A model generated the notes under the pieces. It made no database searches and was not told the DNA's origin. It saw only the letters and a list, made by a program, of their open reading frames with translations. A DNA stretch of 64,000 nt from Pseudanabaena sp. BC1403 (GTDB lineage Bacteria; Cyanobacteriota; Cyanobacteriia; Pseudanabaenales; Pseudanabaenaceae): assembly GCF_002914585.1 (NCBI RefSeq), contig NZ_PDDM01000024.1, positions 1-64,000 of the forward strand, in the 5' to 3' direction. The first letter of the stretch is position 1. Every line of letters starts with the position of its first letter. This document shows, piece by piece, positions 1 through 9,356 of this stretch. The position numbers were made by a program, and so were the translations under genes.

Positions 1-68
1 TAAACCTGTCTCCTGTTCTGTTGTTCGTTAATTGTCTATCCTAAGATCCTCCATCTTTTGGCTTCTTT

Positions 69-491
69 TTATTCATGCAACAACGCCATGTCTATGCTAG
101 TTATTTCTGGGAAAGCTTCCCAAGACTTAAAATCATCTCTCCAACTTTGATAGCTATCTGAATTTAAACTTATAAAATCTGGTAATTCCATCAGATTATC
201 TATGGATTTTTCACTAAATTCGCGGATTTTATCCAATTCATTCTCTGACATAAGTTTTCTAAGTTCACTTAGGATCTGTCTAATCTGTTCATTAATCAAA
301 CTTAGAGATACATCTGCCAATGAGATATCGTGCTTATCTTGAGTTGACAGCATCCTAAGAAAACGACTTTTACCAGAATTGTTTGATCCAACAAAAATAT
401 TGATTTTTGATACTGGATCTAATGTTAAGTGAGGCTCTGTATTGTAAATGTCAAAAGAAGAAGGTAGTTTAAACGATTTGATCTGAGACAT
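69..491 (-). pseudogene. N-terminal fragment of an AAA/OLD-like ATPase
   Basis: This encodes 140 aa with a P-loop (GSNNSGKS, about residues 35-42) right after a hydrophobic strand, as in RecF/OLD/SMC-like AAA ATPases that start with a short N-terminal strand and 'FVGSNNSGKS'. Such ATPases are normally 350-600 aa with Q-loop, signature and Walker B motifs further on. Here the reading frame stops right after the first helical segment, and none of the three frames downstream stays open to the window edge for long. It is therefore probably a truncated gene, or the start of one whose remainder is frameshifted or outside the window. Its original role, for example in an OLD-type defence module, cannot be told. 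Confidence 0.55.
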
Positions 492-627
492 TTTGCTACA
501 GTTTTTATTTCTAGATGGAAAACATAAATATAATGCTTAAGTATATCTCAATCTCTTCTACTATCTACTACCGTAGTGAAACTTTTGGATATTACCATAA
601 TTGAGAATATTCAAAAGCCTATACTAA

Positions 628-752
628 AGTGCCTTAGCTAAAGGCTTCGATGTTGGTATCCAAAAGTTCCGTGACTTTCTGGCAACTCTGCGCGAGACTG
701 CGGTTAAGGAACAGGAGGTGGCGATTAGTCAGGTGATTACCAAACAATCGCA
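628..752 (+). pseudogene. Possible remnant of a coding sequence
   Basis: The plus strand is open here and reads as ordinary protein (about 40 residues including KGFDVGIQKFRDFLATLRET) without a start codon. It runs into the antisense of the PIN toxin gene. No family is recognised. It may be the tail of a gene lost when the toxin-antitoxin pair was inserted. Confidence is low because the segment is short. Confidence 0.2.
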
Positions 753-1135
753 ACCAAATTCGCTGCACAAATATTCTGATCGCAACTCAAGAGAGCTACC
801 TGATTGCCTTGCCCCTCTATCACTAAAGCAGTTGATACAATCTGGCGATCGTGCATCTCATTAATAGAAGCGAGCTTTACACTTTTTTCAATCACATCAG
901 AATCCAACGGATAGACAGAAATTCGTTTGTCATCTTTCACAACCTTTAGCAAAGCATCAACAGAAGGAATTGAAGTCTTGCCACGACTCACAATCCATAC
1001 CGACTCAGCTAAAGCGATCGCAGGTAAAATCAATTCACTACTTGAATCCGAAAGAATTTTTTTAGCGGTCAAACCTAAACGAGCATTACCTTCCAAAAAC
1101 CAAATTAAAGCGTGCGTATCAAGAATATACTTCAT
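737..1135 (-). CDS. vapC: PIN-domain toxin, VapC family
   Basis: This 132-aa protein begins MKYILDTHALIWFLEGN, the typical start of VapC-type PIN ribonucleases. The first metal-binding Asp is at residue 6; further acidic positions lie in AESVWIVSRG, NEMHDRQIVS and LLSCDQNI. The family cleaves RNA with Mg2+ or Mn2+ until bound by its antitoxin. The frame is open further upstream, but this ATG at 1135 matches the conserved start and lies 10 bp after the stop of the putative antitoxin gene, so the two are presumably one transcript with the antitoxin first. Confidence 0.85.
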   Translation of the reverse strand: MKYILDTHALIWFLEGNARLGLTAKKILSDSSSELILPAIALAESVWIVSRGKTSIPSVDALLKVVKDDKRISVYPLDSDVIEKSVKLASINEMHDRQIVSTALVIEGQGNQVALLSCDQNICAANLVAIVW

Positions 1136-1145
1136 ATTACTAGAA

Positions 1146-1379
1146 TCACACCCAGCCAAGAGCATCATCAACATCGCCATTAAACTCAGCATCTCTAAAA
1201 TCAGCTTCGGTCGATTGTTGAGAACCTGAAAACATCCCAAACGACATAAACTGACTAGCAAGACTAACTGACTGAGGCTTAAAGAAAGTTACAAAAACTT
1301 GGCTCTCCGTAATATCTTGAGGGGTTTCTGCTAATTCGATCTTACCGTTCCGATATATTCCTTGGATTGTCTGTAACAT
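1146..1379 (-). CDS. Putative antitoxin of the PIN toxin
   Basis: This 77-aa protein starts MLQTIQGIYRNGKIELAE, resembling the beta-hairpin N-terminus of AF2212/DUF104-type antitoxins. It ends with an acidic tail that could fold onto the toxin. The position immediately upstream of the PIN gene (10-bp gap) is the usual antitoxin place. A longer frame reaches 1427, but the ATG at 1379 gives the family-like start. The antitoxin role rests mainly on context. Confidence 0.65.
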   Translation of the reverse strand: MLQTIQGIYRNGKIELAETPQDITESQVFVTFFKPQSVSLASQFMSFGMFSGSQQSTEADFRDAEFNGDVDDALGWV

Positions 1380-1545
1380 AATTGTTTGCGCTGGGTAATT
1401 TGAGCGATCGCCAATCAATTGTAGCACTACAACATTTTAGCTATTATTAGCAGGGATTTACGATGTTTTGGGACTGGAGATAATCGCTATTAGACGCTGA
1501 ATGGCAATCGCTGTTTGGTTGATTTTTGAGAAAGCTGATCGCATA

Positions 1546-2778
1546 CTACAACAAACCCGCGATCGCAGTTTGCACAGAATAGCCCAAATGCTTCCATGCT
1601 GCGGCTGTAGCCACCCGACCGCGAGGTGTACGATTGATATAGCCAATCTGTAATAAATATGGCTCATAGACTTCCTCAATCGTGTGAGCATCCTCACCCG
1701 TTGCTGCCGCCAAGGTATCCAAACCTGCGGGGCCACCATTAAAGTTCTCAATTAACACCGTTAATAATTTGCGATCGATCCAGTCCAAACCTTTCGGATC
1801 GACATTAAATAATTCCAGTGCTGATTCTGCGATCGCACCTGTAATCTGTTCGCCCTTTGCCTTAACTTCGGCATAGTCGCGCACTCGCTTTAAGAGACGA
1901 TTAGCAATCCGAGGCGTACCGCGTGATCTTGCCGCGATCGCTATCGCACCATCATCATGGATTGGAGTCTCTAGAATCTTGGCACTGCGGGACACAATTT
2001 GCGTTAGTTCATCCTGCTCATAGAAACGGAAATGTTGCACAAAGCCAAAGCGATCGCGCAATGGTGAAGATAAAGATCCAATTCTCGTAGTCGCCCCGAT
2101 CAGCGTAAATTTATTTAACTGCACGCTGCGAATCCTTGCCCCTTGTCCTTTGCCAATCGTGATATCAAGTCGATAATCTTCCATTGCAGGATAGAGAATC
2201 TCTTCCGTTACACTCGGTAAGCGATGGATTTCATCGATAAAGAGAATATCTCCCTGTTGCAGAGAAACTAGTAATCCTGCCACATCGCGAGGTCTTTCAA
2301 GGGCAGGAGCCGAAGTGATTTTACATTGCACGCCCATTTCCTGAGCAATGATTAGAGCCAGAGAAGTTTTACCTAACCCTGGGGGGCCATATAACAACAA
2401 ATGATCGAGGGCTGAAGATCGCGATTTTGCCGCCGCGATCGCAATATTTAGCAGTTCTTTTAAATCTTTTTGTCCAATATAGTCTGCGAGATTTTTGGGG
2501 CGAATATTAATATCAACTGAAACTTGAGCAGGAGCATCTTTGGCAAGTTGATCTTCTAGTTTCTCCTCTGGTGTGGCTTCCGCTTGCAATAAATCTAACG
2601 CCTGTTGCATTTCTGGCGATGCCACCTCTTTTTTGGGTGCTTTTTTAGGCGATCGGGAGGTGGATTTTTTGCTGGCAGCTTGTTCAGTAACTGGAATAGG
2701 ATTTTGAGCAGTTTGATCATTCAGGCGATCGCCTTCTGGATTCGGATTTTGATTTGGTTTAGAGGAGATGATTGCCAT
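1546..2778 (-). CDS. ruvB: Holliday junction branch-migration helicase RuvB
   Basis: RuvB is the hexameric AAA+ motor that, with RuvA, drives branch migration of Holliday junctions. This protein of 410 aa has Walker [10 protein letters not shown] near residue 130, Walker [10 protein letters not shown], sensor-1 region [19 protein letters not shown] and the C-terminal winged helix ([17 protein letters not shown]). An extra N-terminal tail of about 90 residues, rich in Lys, Ser and Pro, precedes the core; such tails are common in cyanobacterial RuvB. A TTG at 2796 is possible, but ATG at 2778 (MAIISSK) is preferred. The start overlaps the 3' end of the upstream creatininase-family gene, so the two may be co-transcribed. 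RuvA and RuvC are not nearby. Confidence 0.95.
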   Translation of the reverse strand: MAIISSKPNQNPNPEGDRLNDQTAQNPIPVTEQAASKKSTSRSPKKAPKKEVASPEMQQALDLLQAEATPEEKLEDQLAKDAPAQVSVDINIRPKNLADYIGQKDLKELLNIAIAAAKSRSSALDHLLLYGPPGLGKTSLALIIAQEMGVQCKITSAPALERPRDVAGLLVSLQQGDILFIDEIHRLPSVTEEILYPAMEDYRLDITIGKGQGARIRSVQLNKFTLIGATTRIGSLSSPLRDRFGFVQHFRFYEQDELTQIVSRSAKILETPIHDDGAIAIAARSRGTPRIANRLLKRVRDYAEVKAKGEQITGAIAESALELFNVDPKGLDWIDRKLLTVLIENFNGGPAGLDTLAAATGEDAHTIEEVYEPYLLQIGYINRTPRGRVATAAAWKHLGYSVQTAIAGLL

Positions 2779-3574
2779 ATGCTTTAGGTTGCTCAAATTT
2801 GTAAATATCTTCGATCAATTGCACCCAACCATCAATTAGAGAATCAAGTATCTTTTCACCCTTTTCTCTAGTTGCAGCCTTAGCATCACCCAACACACCG
2901 CTGCGTGTCAAATCGCGCATCACCCATGCAAAGGGATTTGCCGATTCCATACTGAGCAAACTATTTTCAGGCAAGCCATAGGGATATTCGGTAACTGCCT
3001 TATCCATCTGTACCTGTTCAGGCAAAAGCGCCAACATCAGGCTAGTTTCGGCATCGCCACCATGAATTCCAAATTCTAATTCTTTTTCCGTCAAAAGCTC
3101 TTTGGCAACATTGGGAACGCGCCAAGTAAAGAGAGGGAATATGGCAAAGTCAGAATATTTCTCATGGAGATCGCGAGCAACTATTTCCAAAATTTGCGGC
3201 TGTCCACCGTGGGAATTCATCAAAGCTAATTTCCGAAATCCTGCTCGATAAACACTCTCAGCAATGTCTGTCAACATCGCTAGCATCGTCTGCGATCGCA
3301 TCGTAATCGTGCCTGCAAAAGTACTATGCTCATTGGATTTACCATAATACAAAGGTGGCAAAGCATAAGCAGGAATCTCTGGATCTAATTTCTCTAAAGC
3401 TCTTGCTAACACCCCTATACTAATCGCCGCATCAACGATCAATGGTAAATGTGCGCCATGCTGCTCGATCGCCCCCATCGGCTGAATAATCACCACATTT
3501 TGCTTGTTTGGTATGGATGCGATCGCTGGTGACGTAAGGTAAGCAAAACTGCGATTAGCAGGAAAGTAATTCAT
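2759..3574 (-). CDS. Creatininase-family amidohydrolase
   Basis: This 271-aa protein belongs to the creatinine amidohydrolase family, a group of metal-dependent hydrolases that includes creatininase and enzymes of riboflavin/F420 and mycofactocin pathways. Metal-ligand motifs are visible: [13 protein letters not shown], the Asp in [24 protein letters not shown] and IHGGDAETS. The last 20 bp overlap the ruvB start. The substrate cannot be read from sequence; cyanobacterial members are usually left as hypothetical amidohydrolases. Confidence 0.85.
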   Translation of the reverse strand: MNYFPANRSFAYLTSPAIASIPNKQNVVIIQPMGAIEQHGAHLPLIVDAAISIGVLARALEKLDPEIPAYALPPLYYGKSNEHSTFAGTITMRSQTMLAMLTDIAESVYRAGFRKLALMNSHGGQPQILEIVARDLHEKYSDFAIFPLFTWRVPNVAKELLTEKELEFGIHGGDAETSLMLALLPEQVQMDKAVTEYPYGLPENSLLSMESANPFAWVMRDLTRSGVLGDAKAATREKGEKILDSLIDGWVQLIEDIYKFEQPKAYGNHLL

Positions 3575-3603
3575 GGAAAAATATATTTATCTTGCAATAT
3601 ATG

Positions 3604-5232
3604 TTACTTCATCGTAGGCGATCGCCCAAATCCTTTGTTTTTTGAAGATCTTGACTTACTCTTCTTGGCTTTTAAGCATATTTCGTAATTCCCCCGCGTC
3701 GTGCGAGTATGTGGATGATCGCTACTGAGAACAGCCTCCTGAATTTTTAGTGCTTGCAGAAATAGCGCTTCTGCCTCATCATAAAGATTCTGGTTGTAAC
3801 GTAAAGCCGCAAAGTTGTTTAGAATCTTTGCAACATCGGGATGTTCATCTCTTAATAGTTCTGACATCAAAGTAAGAGCTTTTTGATAAAGAGTCTCCGC
3901 TTCCTCATATCTACCTTGTGAATGGTAAAGACTAGCTAGATTGTTGAGACTAGTAGCAACATCGGGATGGCTATCACCTAATAGTTCTTGATATAGTGCC
4001 AAGGCTTTTTTACTAAGCGGTTCGGATTCTTCATACCTACCTTGCGAATGATACAACTCTGCAAGGTTACTTAAAATAGTTGCGATATTAGGATGATGAT
4101 CATCGAATAATTCTTGTCTCAACTCCAGAGATTGTTTTAAGAGAGGTTCTGCCTCTTTATCTTTCCCTTGTGAACGATACAACTCTGCAAGGTTATTCAG
4201 ACTAGTAGCGACATCGGGATGGTGATCACCTAATAGTTCTTGTCTCAACTTCAGAGATTGTTTAAAAAGTGATTCTGCTTCTTCATATCTTCCTTGCGAA
4301 TAGTCTATTAATGCGAGATTATTCAGACTAGTAGCGACATCGGGATGGTGATCTCCGAATAGTTCTCTCCTAATAGAAAGTGCTTGCTTAAAGAGAAATT
4401 CTGCTTCTTTATATCTTCCTTGAGAATCATATAGCCCTGCGAGGTTAGTGAGAATTTCTGCTTTTTGAGAGTCATTATTTAGAGCAGAGTATAGCTTGAG
4501 AGATTCTTGATAAGCTTGCTCCGCTTTGACATATTTGATATGAGATTCATAAGCCTGTCCAAGCTGATTTAGGAGATCGGCGCGAGTAAGAGTTGGTTGT
4601 GAATATTCTTCAATCAATCGATGGAGTAGATCGAAGCGATCTAGAGAAACAGGGATTATTATTTGATCGTTAGGAATGATAGACATCTGAGCAACCGATC
4701 GCTCAGGCGTTGGAATATCACTTTGTAAGCGAACCTCAATCGATTTCCATGCCCAAAAGTCTGGAGCAAACCTTGCAAAGCGCGTCATCGCGTAACTTGG
4801 TAACAAGAATAAGATCGGATAGGGCAACTTGTGACCATAGGTATCACGGGCAATATTGAGATTGCTCAAAAGTGGTGGATAGTCGCCATAACCACCGATT
4901 GTTTTTTCCAAACCACTGATTAATAAGACTGTTTTTCTGTCTGGAATTAATTCCACGTTTTGCAAAGAATCAGTAATTGCAGCGATTAAATAGTGCAAAT
5001 CTGGATCGTCAAAATGCAGCGAAATCCATTGAAGTTCGGGATTTTTCTTGCTTGACTCTAAGGCTCGAATCGTAAAATTGCGATCACGTTCTAAATTAAC
5101 TTCCACAAAACCCACCGTAAAGCCTTCAGAAAGATCGGCAAAAATCGCGATTTTCTGCAAAGCTTCGGCATTGCGGAGAAGAAAATCTTCTTCAGGGTTG
5201 CCCGATGGCGTTAACGGCTCTTTGGAAAGCAT
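3604..5232 (-). CDS. TPR protein with NTPase-like N-terminal domain
   Basis: This 542-aa protein has two parts. Residues 1-185 form an alpha/beta region with VLLISGLEK and FARFAPDFWAWKS but no Walker A, suggesting a degenerate NTPase-like or partner domain. Residues 220-515 hold six or seven kinesin-light-chain-type TPRs of about 42 aa (units like LNNLAxLYxSQGRYEEAE). A basic tail follows. The start lies inside the 3' end of the ATPase gene (41-bp overlap), so the pair is translationally coupled. I infer a two-protein ATPase/sensor complex resembling a split STAND protein; the function is unknown. Confidence 0.8.
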   Translation of the reverse strand: MLSKEPLTPSGNPEEDFLLRNAEALQKIAIFADLSEGFTVGFVEVNLERDRNFTIRALESSKKNPELQWISLHFDDPDLHYLIAAITDSLQNVELIPDRKTVLLISGLEKTIGGYGDYPPLLSNLNIARDTYGHKLPYPILFLLPSYAMTRFARFAPDFWAWKSIEVRLQSDIPTPERSVAQMSIIPNDQIIIPVSLDRFDLLHRLIEEYSQPTLTRADLLNQLGQAYESHIKYVKAEQAYQESLKLYSALNNDSQKAEILTNLAGLYDSQGRYKEAEFLFKQALSIRRELFGDHHPDVATSLNNLALIDYSQGRYEEAESLFKQSLKLRQELLGDHHPDVATSLNNLAELYRSQGKDKEAEPLLKQSLELRQELFDDHHPNIATILSNLAELYHSQGRYEESEPLSKKALALYQELLGDSHPDVATSLNNLASLYHSQGRYEEAETLYQKALTLMSELLRDEHPDVAKILNNFAALRYNQNLYDEAEALFLQALKIQEAVLSSDHPHTRTTRGNYEICLKAKKSKSRSSKNKGFGRSPTMK

Positions 5233-6478
5233 CTATTTGCATTACCGTAGGATGGGGATAGTTCCAGCGTTGTTTACCGTTGTATTCCAATACCGATGTA
5301 TTGAAAAGAGTCTGTTGACCAGTCTCATCATTAGCAGCACGCTTAGAGCGATAGGTATTAGCGATCGCCGCATAGTGAAGATCGGGAATTTCGCGCTCAA
5401 AACTAAACTGCAATTGCTTGATGGCATAGGCAGCATCATCGGACTCAATCGTTTTATGTCCACGTCCGATTGCCGTAATACAAGCTTCGCGCATCATCTG
5501 CATCAAATGTCTGACATGACCACCACTAGCACGGACTACATCTAGTACCACTGTTTCTGAAGCAAAGATTTTGTCAGTCTGCATACGTCTTTGCAATAAC
5601 TGAACCAGAGCTTGTAAGCCTTTGTCATTGAGTGCCAATTCATCGCGATCGCGCTCAAACTCATAAATATTCACCATCGGCACAATTGACGGCTTATTAA
5701 AATTATTGCCGATCCCGCGTGGCGAATATAGAGCTGAAATTGGAACTGTATAAACAACCGTCGCTCTTAATTCTTGTAACTGAGCCGCATAGTCAAAAAA
5801 TAGCCGATTTGCTACATGGGGCGGACAGCGATCGAGATTGTCAAAAATCAGTAAAAGTCCTTTACAATCTGGACGCTTTTTCTTAAGCTTTTTGGTTGCA
5901 TCATCTAGCAATAGATTAATTGTCGCCTTCAACCGCGAGAAATCTTTCTCTAAGATATTACGAATAACTTTTTTATCCTTTGCACCACCTTTAATCTGTG
6001 AAGTCAGCTTAGCAAGTAGCTTTGCTAAAAAAGGAATGGGGAATGGACTTTCGCCACCCAATGTTACTTCTCCTTCTAACGAAATTGAACTTTCGACAGT
6101 CTGTTCCGTTTCCTCCGTAATATCCGCAAACCAGTCTTCAAAATCTTTGAGAATACCGCGATCTAGTTGAATTCCTAATTTGCGTAACTCATACTCCACA
6201 TACTGAGCAACCAACAAATACAGATCCGTATATTCCACATCGTTAATATCAGTCACTTCATCGGTTTCTAGATAAATAACATGATATTGCGATCGCCAAT
6301 TTCTCTCTAATAGTCGTAATTCGGTACTTTTGCCACACCCACGATGACCTGTAAATAAAATCGTGCTAAATTCCTGCTCCTCTTGCAAATCTAGCATCGT
6401 GCTGATATTGATCATAGCCTCACTTTTACGCGCTTCACCTAATTGGGCGTAATTGGGCGTAATAGCGCTCGAGATCAT
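5192..6478 (-). CDS. P-loop ATPase coupled to the TPR protein; 5' end shifted by a duplication
   Basis: As it stands the frame gives 428 aa: Walker A TGHRGCGKST (about residue 44), a middle helical insert, Walker B LLLIFDNLDRC (about residue 212), and a C-terminal winged-helix-like part with SGGHVRHLMQMMREA and NYPHPTV. Upstream, a good reading frame begins at ATG 6557 (MSFLPSQPATDLRTAYRV) but is thrown out by an exact 10-bp tandem duplication at 6441-6460. Removing one copy joins the two into one 451-aa protein (…ERYYAQLGEARKSEAM…). So the present start is probably a substitute, and the gene may be damaged or switchable. It is homologous in plan to the ATPase at 19883-21121. Confidence 0.75.
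   Translation of the reverse strand: MISSAITPNYAQLGEARKSEAMINISTMLDLQEEQEFSTILFTGHRGCGKSTELRLLERNWRSQYHVIYLETDEVTDINDVEYTDLYLLVAQYVEYELRKLGIQLDRGILKDFEDWFADITEETEQTVESSISLEGEVTLGGESPFPIPFLAKLLAKLTSQIKGGAKDKKVIRNILEKDFSRLKATINLLLDDATKKLKKKRPDCKGLLLIFDNLDRCPPHVANRLFFDYAAQLQELRATVVYTVPISALYSPRGIGNNFNKPSIVPMVNIYEFERDRDELALNDKGLQALVQLLQRRMQTDKIFASETVVLDVVRASGGHVRHLMQMMREACITAIGRGHKTIESDDAAYAIKQLQFSFEREIPDLHYAAIANTYRSKRAANDETGQQTLFNTSVLEYNGKQRWNYPHPTVMQIDAFQRAVNAIGQP
6441..6460. repeat. 10-bp tandem duplication causing a frameshift
   Basis: The decamer AATTGGGCGT occurs twice in direct succession. Ten is not a multiple of three, so the second copy shifts the frame of the ATPase gene read on the minus strand. 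With a single copy, residues YAQLGEARK follow directly on the upstream frame starting at 6557. It could be a recent slippage mutation, a reversible phase switch, or an assembly error. Confidence 0.85.
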
Positions 6479-6784
6479 CCCCTTCCAAAGGCTTTACGTC
6501 ACATACGCGATAGGCAGTACGCAAATCAGTTGCAGGTTGTGATGGTAAAAATGACATAGCTTTACTAGCTTTTATTTCTGAAATATTAAAATGGAACTGT
6601 AATTGGCTCGTGTATTGACCGTAGCCTAATTTTGTTAGATTTTTCCAATACTTTTAGTTTAGCGGTGAATAGCAAGATCGGCATTAGCATGATCACCTTT
6701 TATATCCTGATATCAAAGACAAGAATAAAGCTATATTTTACCTACTTTCAGATAAACTAATAACTGAATGTCACTAAAAGTTTT

Positions 6785-8041
6785 ATGACGACTGTTTCTG
6801 AGAATCTGAAAATTATCCAAAATGGCACACAAGCCGCCAAAGCTGAACCCATTATCGATGGTAGCGAAAATCTTGGTGTAATTGTCAGACGCAAAACTCG
6901 ACCTGTGCAAGTGGGCAATATCACCATCGGCGGCGGCGCACCTGTTGTGGTGCAGTCGATGATTAATGAAGACACCCTCGATATTGATGGCTCTGTAGCA
7001 GGAATTCGCCGCTTGCATGAAATTGGTTGCGAAATCATGCGCGTCACTGTGCCCAGCATGGCTCATGCCGCCGCCCTCTCGGAAATACGTCAAAAGCTCA
7101 AACGTACCTATATGGACGTGCCACTGGTTGCCGATGTCCACCACAACGGCATGAAAATTGCCCTCGAAGTCGCCAAGCATATCCACAAAGTCCGTATTAA
7201 CCCAGGGCTATATGTATTCGAGAAACCCAAAGCAAATCGCACCGAATACACCCAATCAGAATTTGACGAAATCGCCGAAAAAGTCCGCGACACCCTCAAG
7301 CCCCTAGTTTTGTCTCTCAAGGAACAGGGCAAAGCCATGCGAATTGGCGTAAACCATGGCTCCCTCGCTGAGCGGATGCTGTTTACCTATGGGGACACGC
7401 CTCAGGGTATGGTCGAATCTGCGATCGAGTTCATTCGCATTTGTGAAGATCTTGACTTTAGAAATATTGTTATTTCCATGAAGGCTTCCCGTGTGCCTGT
7501 GATGATCGCCGCCTATCAACTGATGGCTAAGCGTATGGATCAACTGGGTATGGACTATCCATTGCATTTAGGTGTAACCGAGGCAGGCGACGGCGAATAT
7601 GGTCGGATTAAGTCCACCGCAGGCATTGCCACATTACTCGCCCAAGGTATCGGTGACACCATCCGCGTCTCCCTCACCGAAGCTCCTGAGAAAGAAATTC
7701 CAGTTTGCTATAGCATTTTGCAGTCTCTCGGACTCCGCAAAACGATGGTGGAATATGTCGCCTGTCCATCCTGCGGTCGCACTCTATTCAACCTCGAAGA
7801 AGTCCTACATAAAGTCCGCGAAGCAACTAGCCACTTAGTTGGCTTGGACATTGCGGTTATGGGTTGCATCGTCAATGGGCCTGGGGAAATGGCAGATGCT
7901 GACTATGGCTATGTCGGCAAAACCCCTGGCACAATCTCGCTCTATCGTGGCAAGGAAGAAATCAAGCGTGTACCTGAAGCCGAGGGTGTAGAACAGTTAA
8001 TTGCCCTAATCAAATCCGACGATCGCTGGGTTGATCCTTAA
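6785..8041 (+). CDS. ispG: 4-hydroxy-3-methylbut-2-enyl diphosphate synthase
   Basis: IspG (GcpE) is the [4Fe-4S] enzyme of the MEP isoprenoid pathway that converts MEcPP to HMBPP; in cyanobacteria ferredoxin is the donor. The 418-aa protein has the N-terminal TIM-barrel signature [11 protein letters not shown] and the C-terminal cluster ligands CPSCGRT (about residues 326 and 329) and [11 protein letters not shown] (Cys near 361, with the fourth-ligand Glu just after). Its length fits the bacterial two-domain form. No operon partner is present: it stands alone between the ATPase locus and a palindrome-rich gap. Confidence 0.97.
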   Translation: MTTVSENLKIIQNGTQAAKAEPIIDGSENLGVIVRRKTRPVQVGNITIGGGAPVVVQSMINEDTLDIDGSVAGIRRLHEIGCEIMRVTVPSMAHAAALSEIRQKLKRTYMDVPLVADVHHNGMKIALEVAKHIHKVRINPGLYVFEKPKANRTEYTQSEFDEIAEKVRDTLKPLVLSLKEQGKAMRIGVNHGSLAERMLFTYGDTPQGMVESAIEFIRICEDLDFRNIVISMKASRVPVMIAAYQLMAKRMDQLGMDYPLHLGVTEAGDGEYGRIKSTAGIATLLAQGIGDTIRVSLTEAPEKEIPVCYSILQSLGLRKTMVEYVACPSCGRTLFNLEEVLHKVREATSHLVGLDIAVMGCIVNGPGEMADADYGYVGKTPGTISLYRGKEEIKRVPEAEGVEQLIALIKSDDRWVDP

Positions 8042-8211
8042 AAGCGATTTGACTCAATAATTGATGTTACGTGGAACGCAGGTGATGAATCTTTTGCTGT
8101 TAGCAAAGCAGGGCAATCAAGGGGACTTTGCCCCTACCTGAAAAACCTACGTTCTGTAGGGGCTGCGCCCCAGGCCTATCATATGACAGCAATTGCCGAT
8201 CTAATGAGCTA

Positions 8212-8264
8212 CAAGAAAAAATCTTGAAAGCGTTGCTTCGCAGCGCTTTCAAGATTTTTTCTTG
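8212..8264. terminator. Long palindrome after ispG
   Basis: Perfect 21-bp arms (8212-8232 and 8244-8264) flank an 11-base loop containing GCTTCGC. The right arm ends in a T-run, so it can terminate ispG transcription. The rest of the 8042-8344 gap has smaller G/C-rich hairpins (around 8106-8175) and no gene. It belongs to the gene-end palindrome family seen across the window. Confidence 0.7.
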
Positions 8265-8344
8265 GTTTGGGTTTGAGCGCAAAGCGCTATAAGAGAGAAA
8301 TACATTGTTGCTAGAATGAGATTAGGAACTGTTGGCATGAGCAT

Positions 8345-9217
8345 ATGAGATTTATTAGTCCAAAAACTGATTTTGCGTTCAAGAAAATCTTTGGCTCCGA
8401 ACAAAGCCATGATGTCTTGATCAGTTTTTTGAATGCGATGCTTTACGATGGTCAGAGCAGAATCTCGCAATTAGAAATTCTCAATCCTTATTTAGCTCCA
8501 CGCATCCGAGGTGTTAAGGATACTTATCTCGATGTCAAAGCCAAGCTCGATAATGGCACAAGCGTGATTATCGAGATGCAAGTATTAAATATCGAAGGAT
8601 TTGAGAAGCGCATTCTCTACAATGCTGCTAAGGCTTACTCCATTCAACTCGGTATTGGGCAATCCTATTCGCAACTTAATCCTGTGATTGCGCTGACGAT
8701 TACTGATTTTGTAATGTTTCCCGAAATAAATCAATTGACTTCTCGGTTTATTTTAAAAGAAAAAGATTTTTTGATTGACTATCCCATTTATGATCTGGAA
8801 CTGGTATTTGTTGAGTTGCCCAAGTTTGACAAAGCACTGATGGTGCTAGAAACCCTAGCGGACAAGTGGCTATATTTTCTCAAACATGCCCTAGATTTAG
8901 ATGTTGTGCCAGAGAGTATGAATTCAGTCCCAGAAATCAAGCAAGCCTTTGAATTTGCGAGACAAGGTAATCTTTCGGCTGAAGAGTTAGATGAGTTAGA
9001 GCATCAGGAGTTCTTTATTCAAGATCAACATAATGCGATCATTAAGGCGGAGCGGCAAGGCTTGAATCGAGGTTTGGAGCAGGGAGAAAGGAATGCAACG
9101 CTAGCAACGGCTACAAAATTGTTGGATATGCTGGATGATGAGGCGATCGCACGGGCAACTGGGCTTAGCTTGGCAGAAATTGCAGAATTGAGAAATACGC
9201 GATCGCAAGATCAATAA
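8345..9217 (+). CDS. Rpn-family nuclease (PD-(D/E)XK), copy 1
   Basis: This 290-aa protein starts MRFISPKTDFAFKKIFG, the hallmark of the Rpn/'PD-(D/E)XK nuclease family transposase' group common in cyanobacteria. The nuclease core shows Asp in YLDVKAK and the ExQ motif in VIIEMQVLN. The C-terminal part is helical and charged. Family members (E. coli RpnA) are DNA endonucleases that promote RecA-independent recombination and have phage-defence links. A second copy about 4.7 kb downstream is nearly identical except near the C-terminus, where this copy has a longer linker (ERQGLNRGLEQGER). Confidence 0.9.
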   Translation: MRFISPKTDFAFKKIFGSEQSHDVLISFLNAMLYDGQSRISQLEILNPYLAPRIRGVKDTYLDVKAKLDNGTSVIIEMQVLNIEGFEKRILYNAAKAYSIQLGIGQSYSQLNPVIALTITDFVMFPEINQLTSRFILKEKDFLIDYPIYDLELVFVELPKFDKALMVLETLADKWLYFLKHALDLDVVPESMNSVPEIKQAFEFARQGNLSAEELDELEHQEFFIQDQHNAIIKAERQGLNRGLEQGERNATLATATKLLDMLDDEAIARATGLSLAEIAELRNTRSQDQ

Positions 9218-9262
9218 GTCCATTGCGATCGCAAATCATCAAATGGGATATATCCATCATGC

Positions 9263-9327
9263 GTAGGGGCAGGTTTTGCAATAAATCTATTGGTAAACCA
9301 TTGACTTGTCTCTAAACCTGCCCCTAC
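9263..9327. repeat. Inverted repeat between Rpn copy 1 and the adhesin
   Basis: Arms of 14 bp (GTAGGGGCAGGTTT at 9263-9276 and its complement at 9314-9327) enclose about 37 bases. It sits between two convergent genes and can act as a bidirectional terminator. The GTAGGGGC edge also appears in the repeats at 13921 and 21202. Confidence 0.6.
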
Positions 9328-9356
9328 AGGGATTTTGTTTTTTTATTGATTGGATG

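Noticed and set aside
8100-8282. A 60-codon minus-strand frame after ispG
   Set aside because: It is formed by the palindrome and its flanks.
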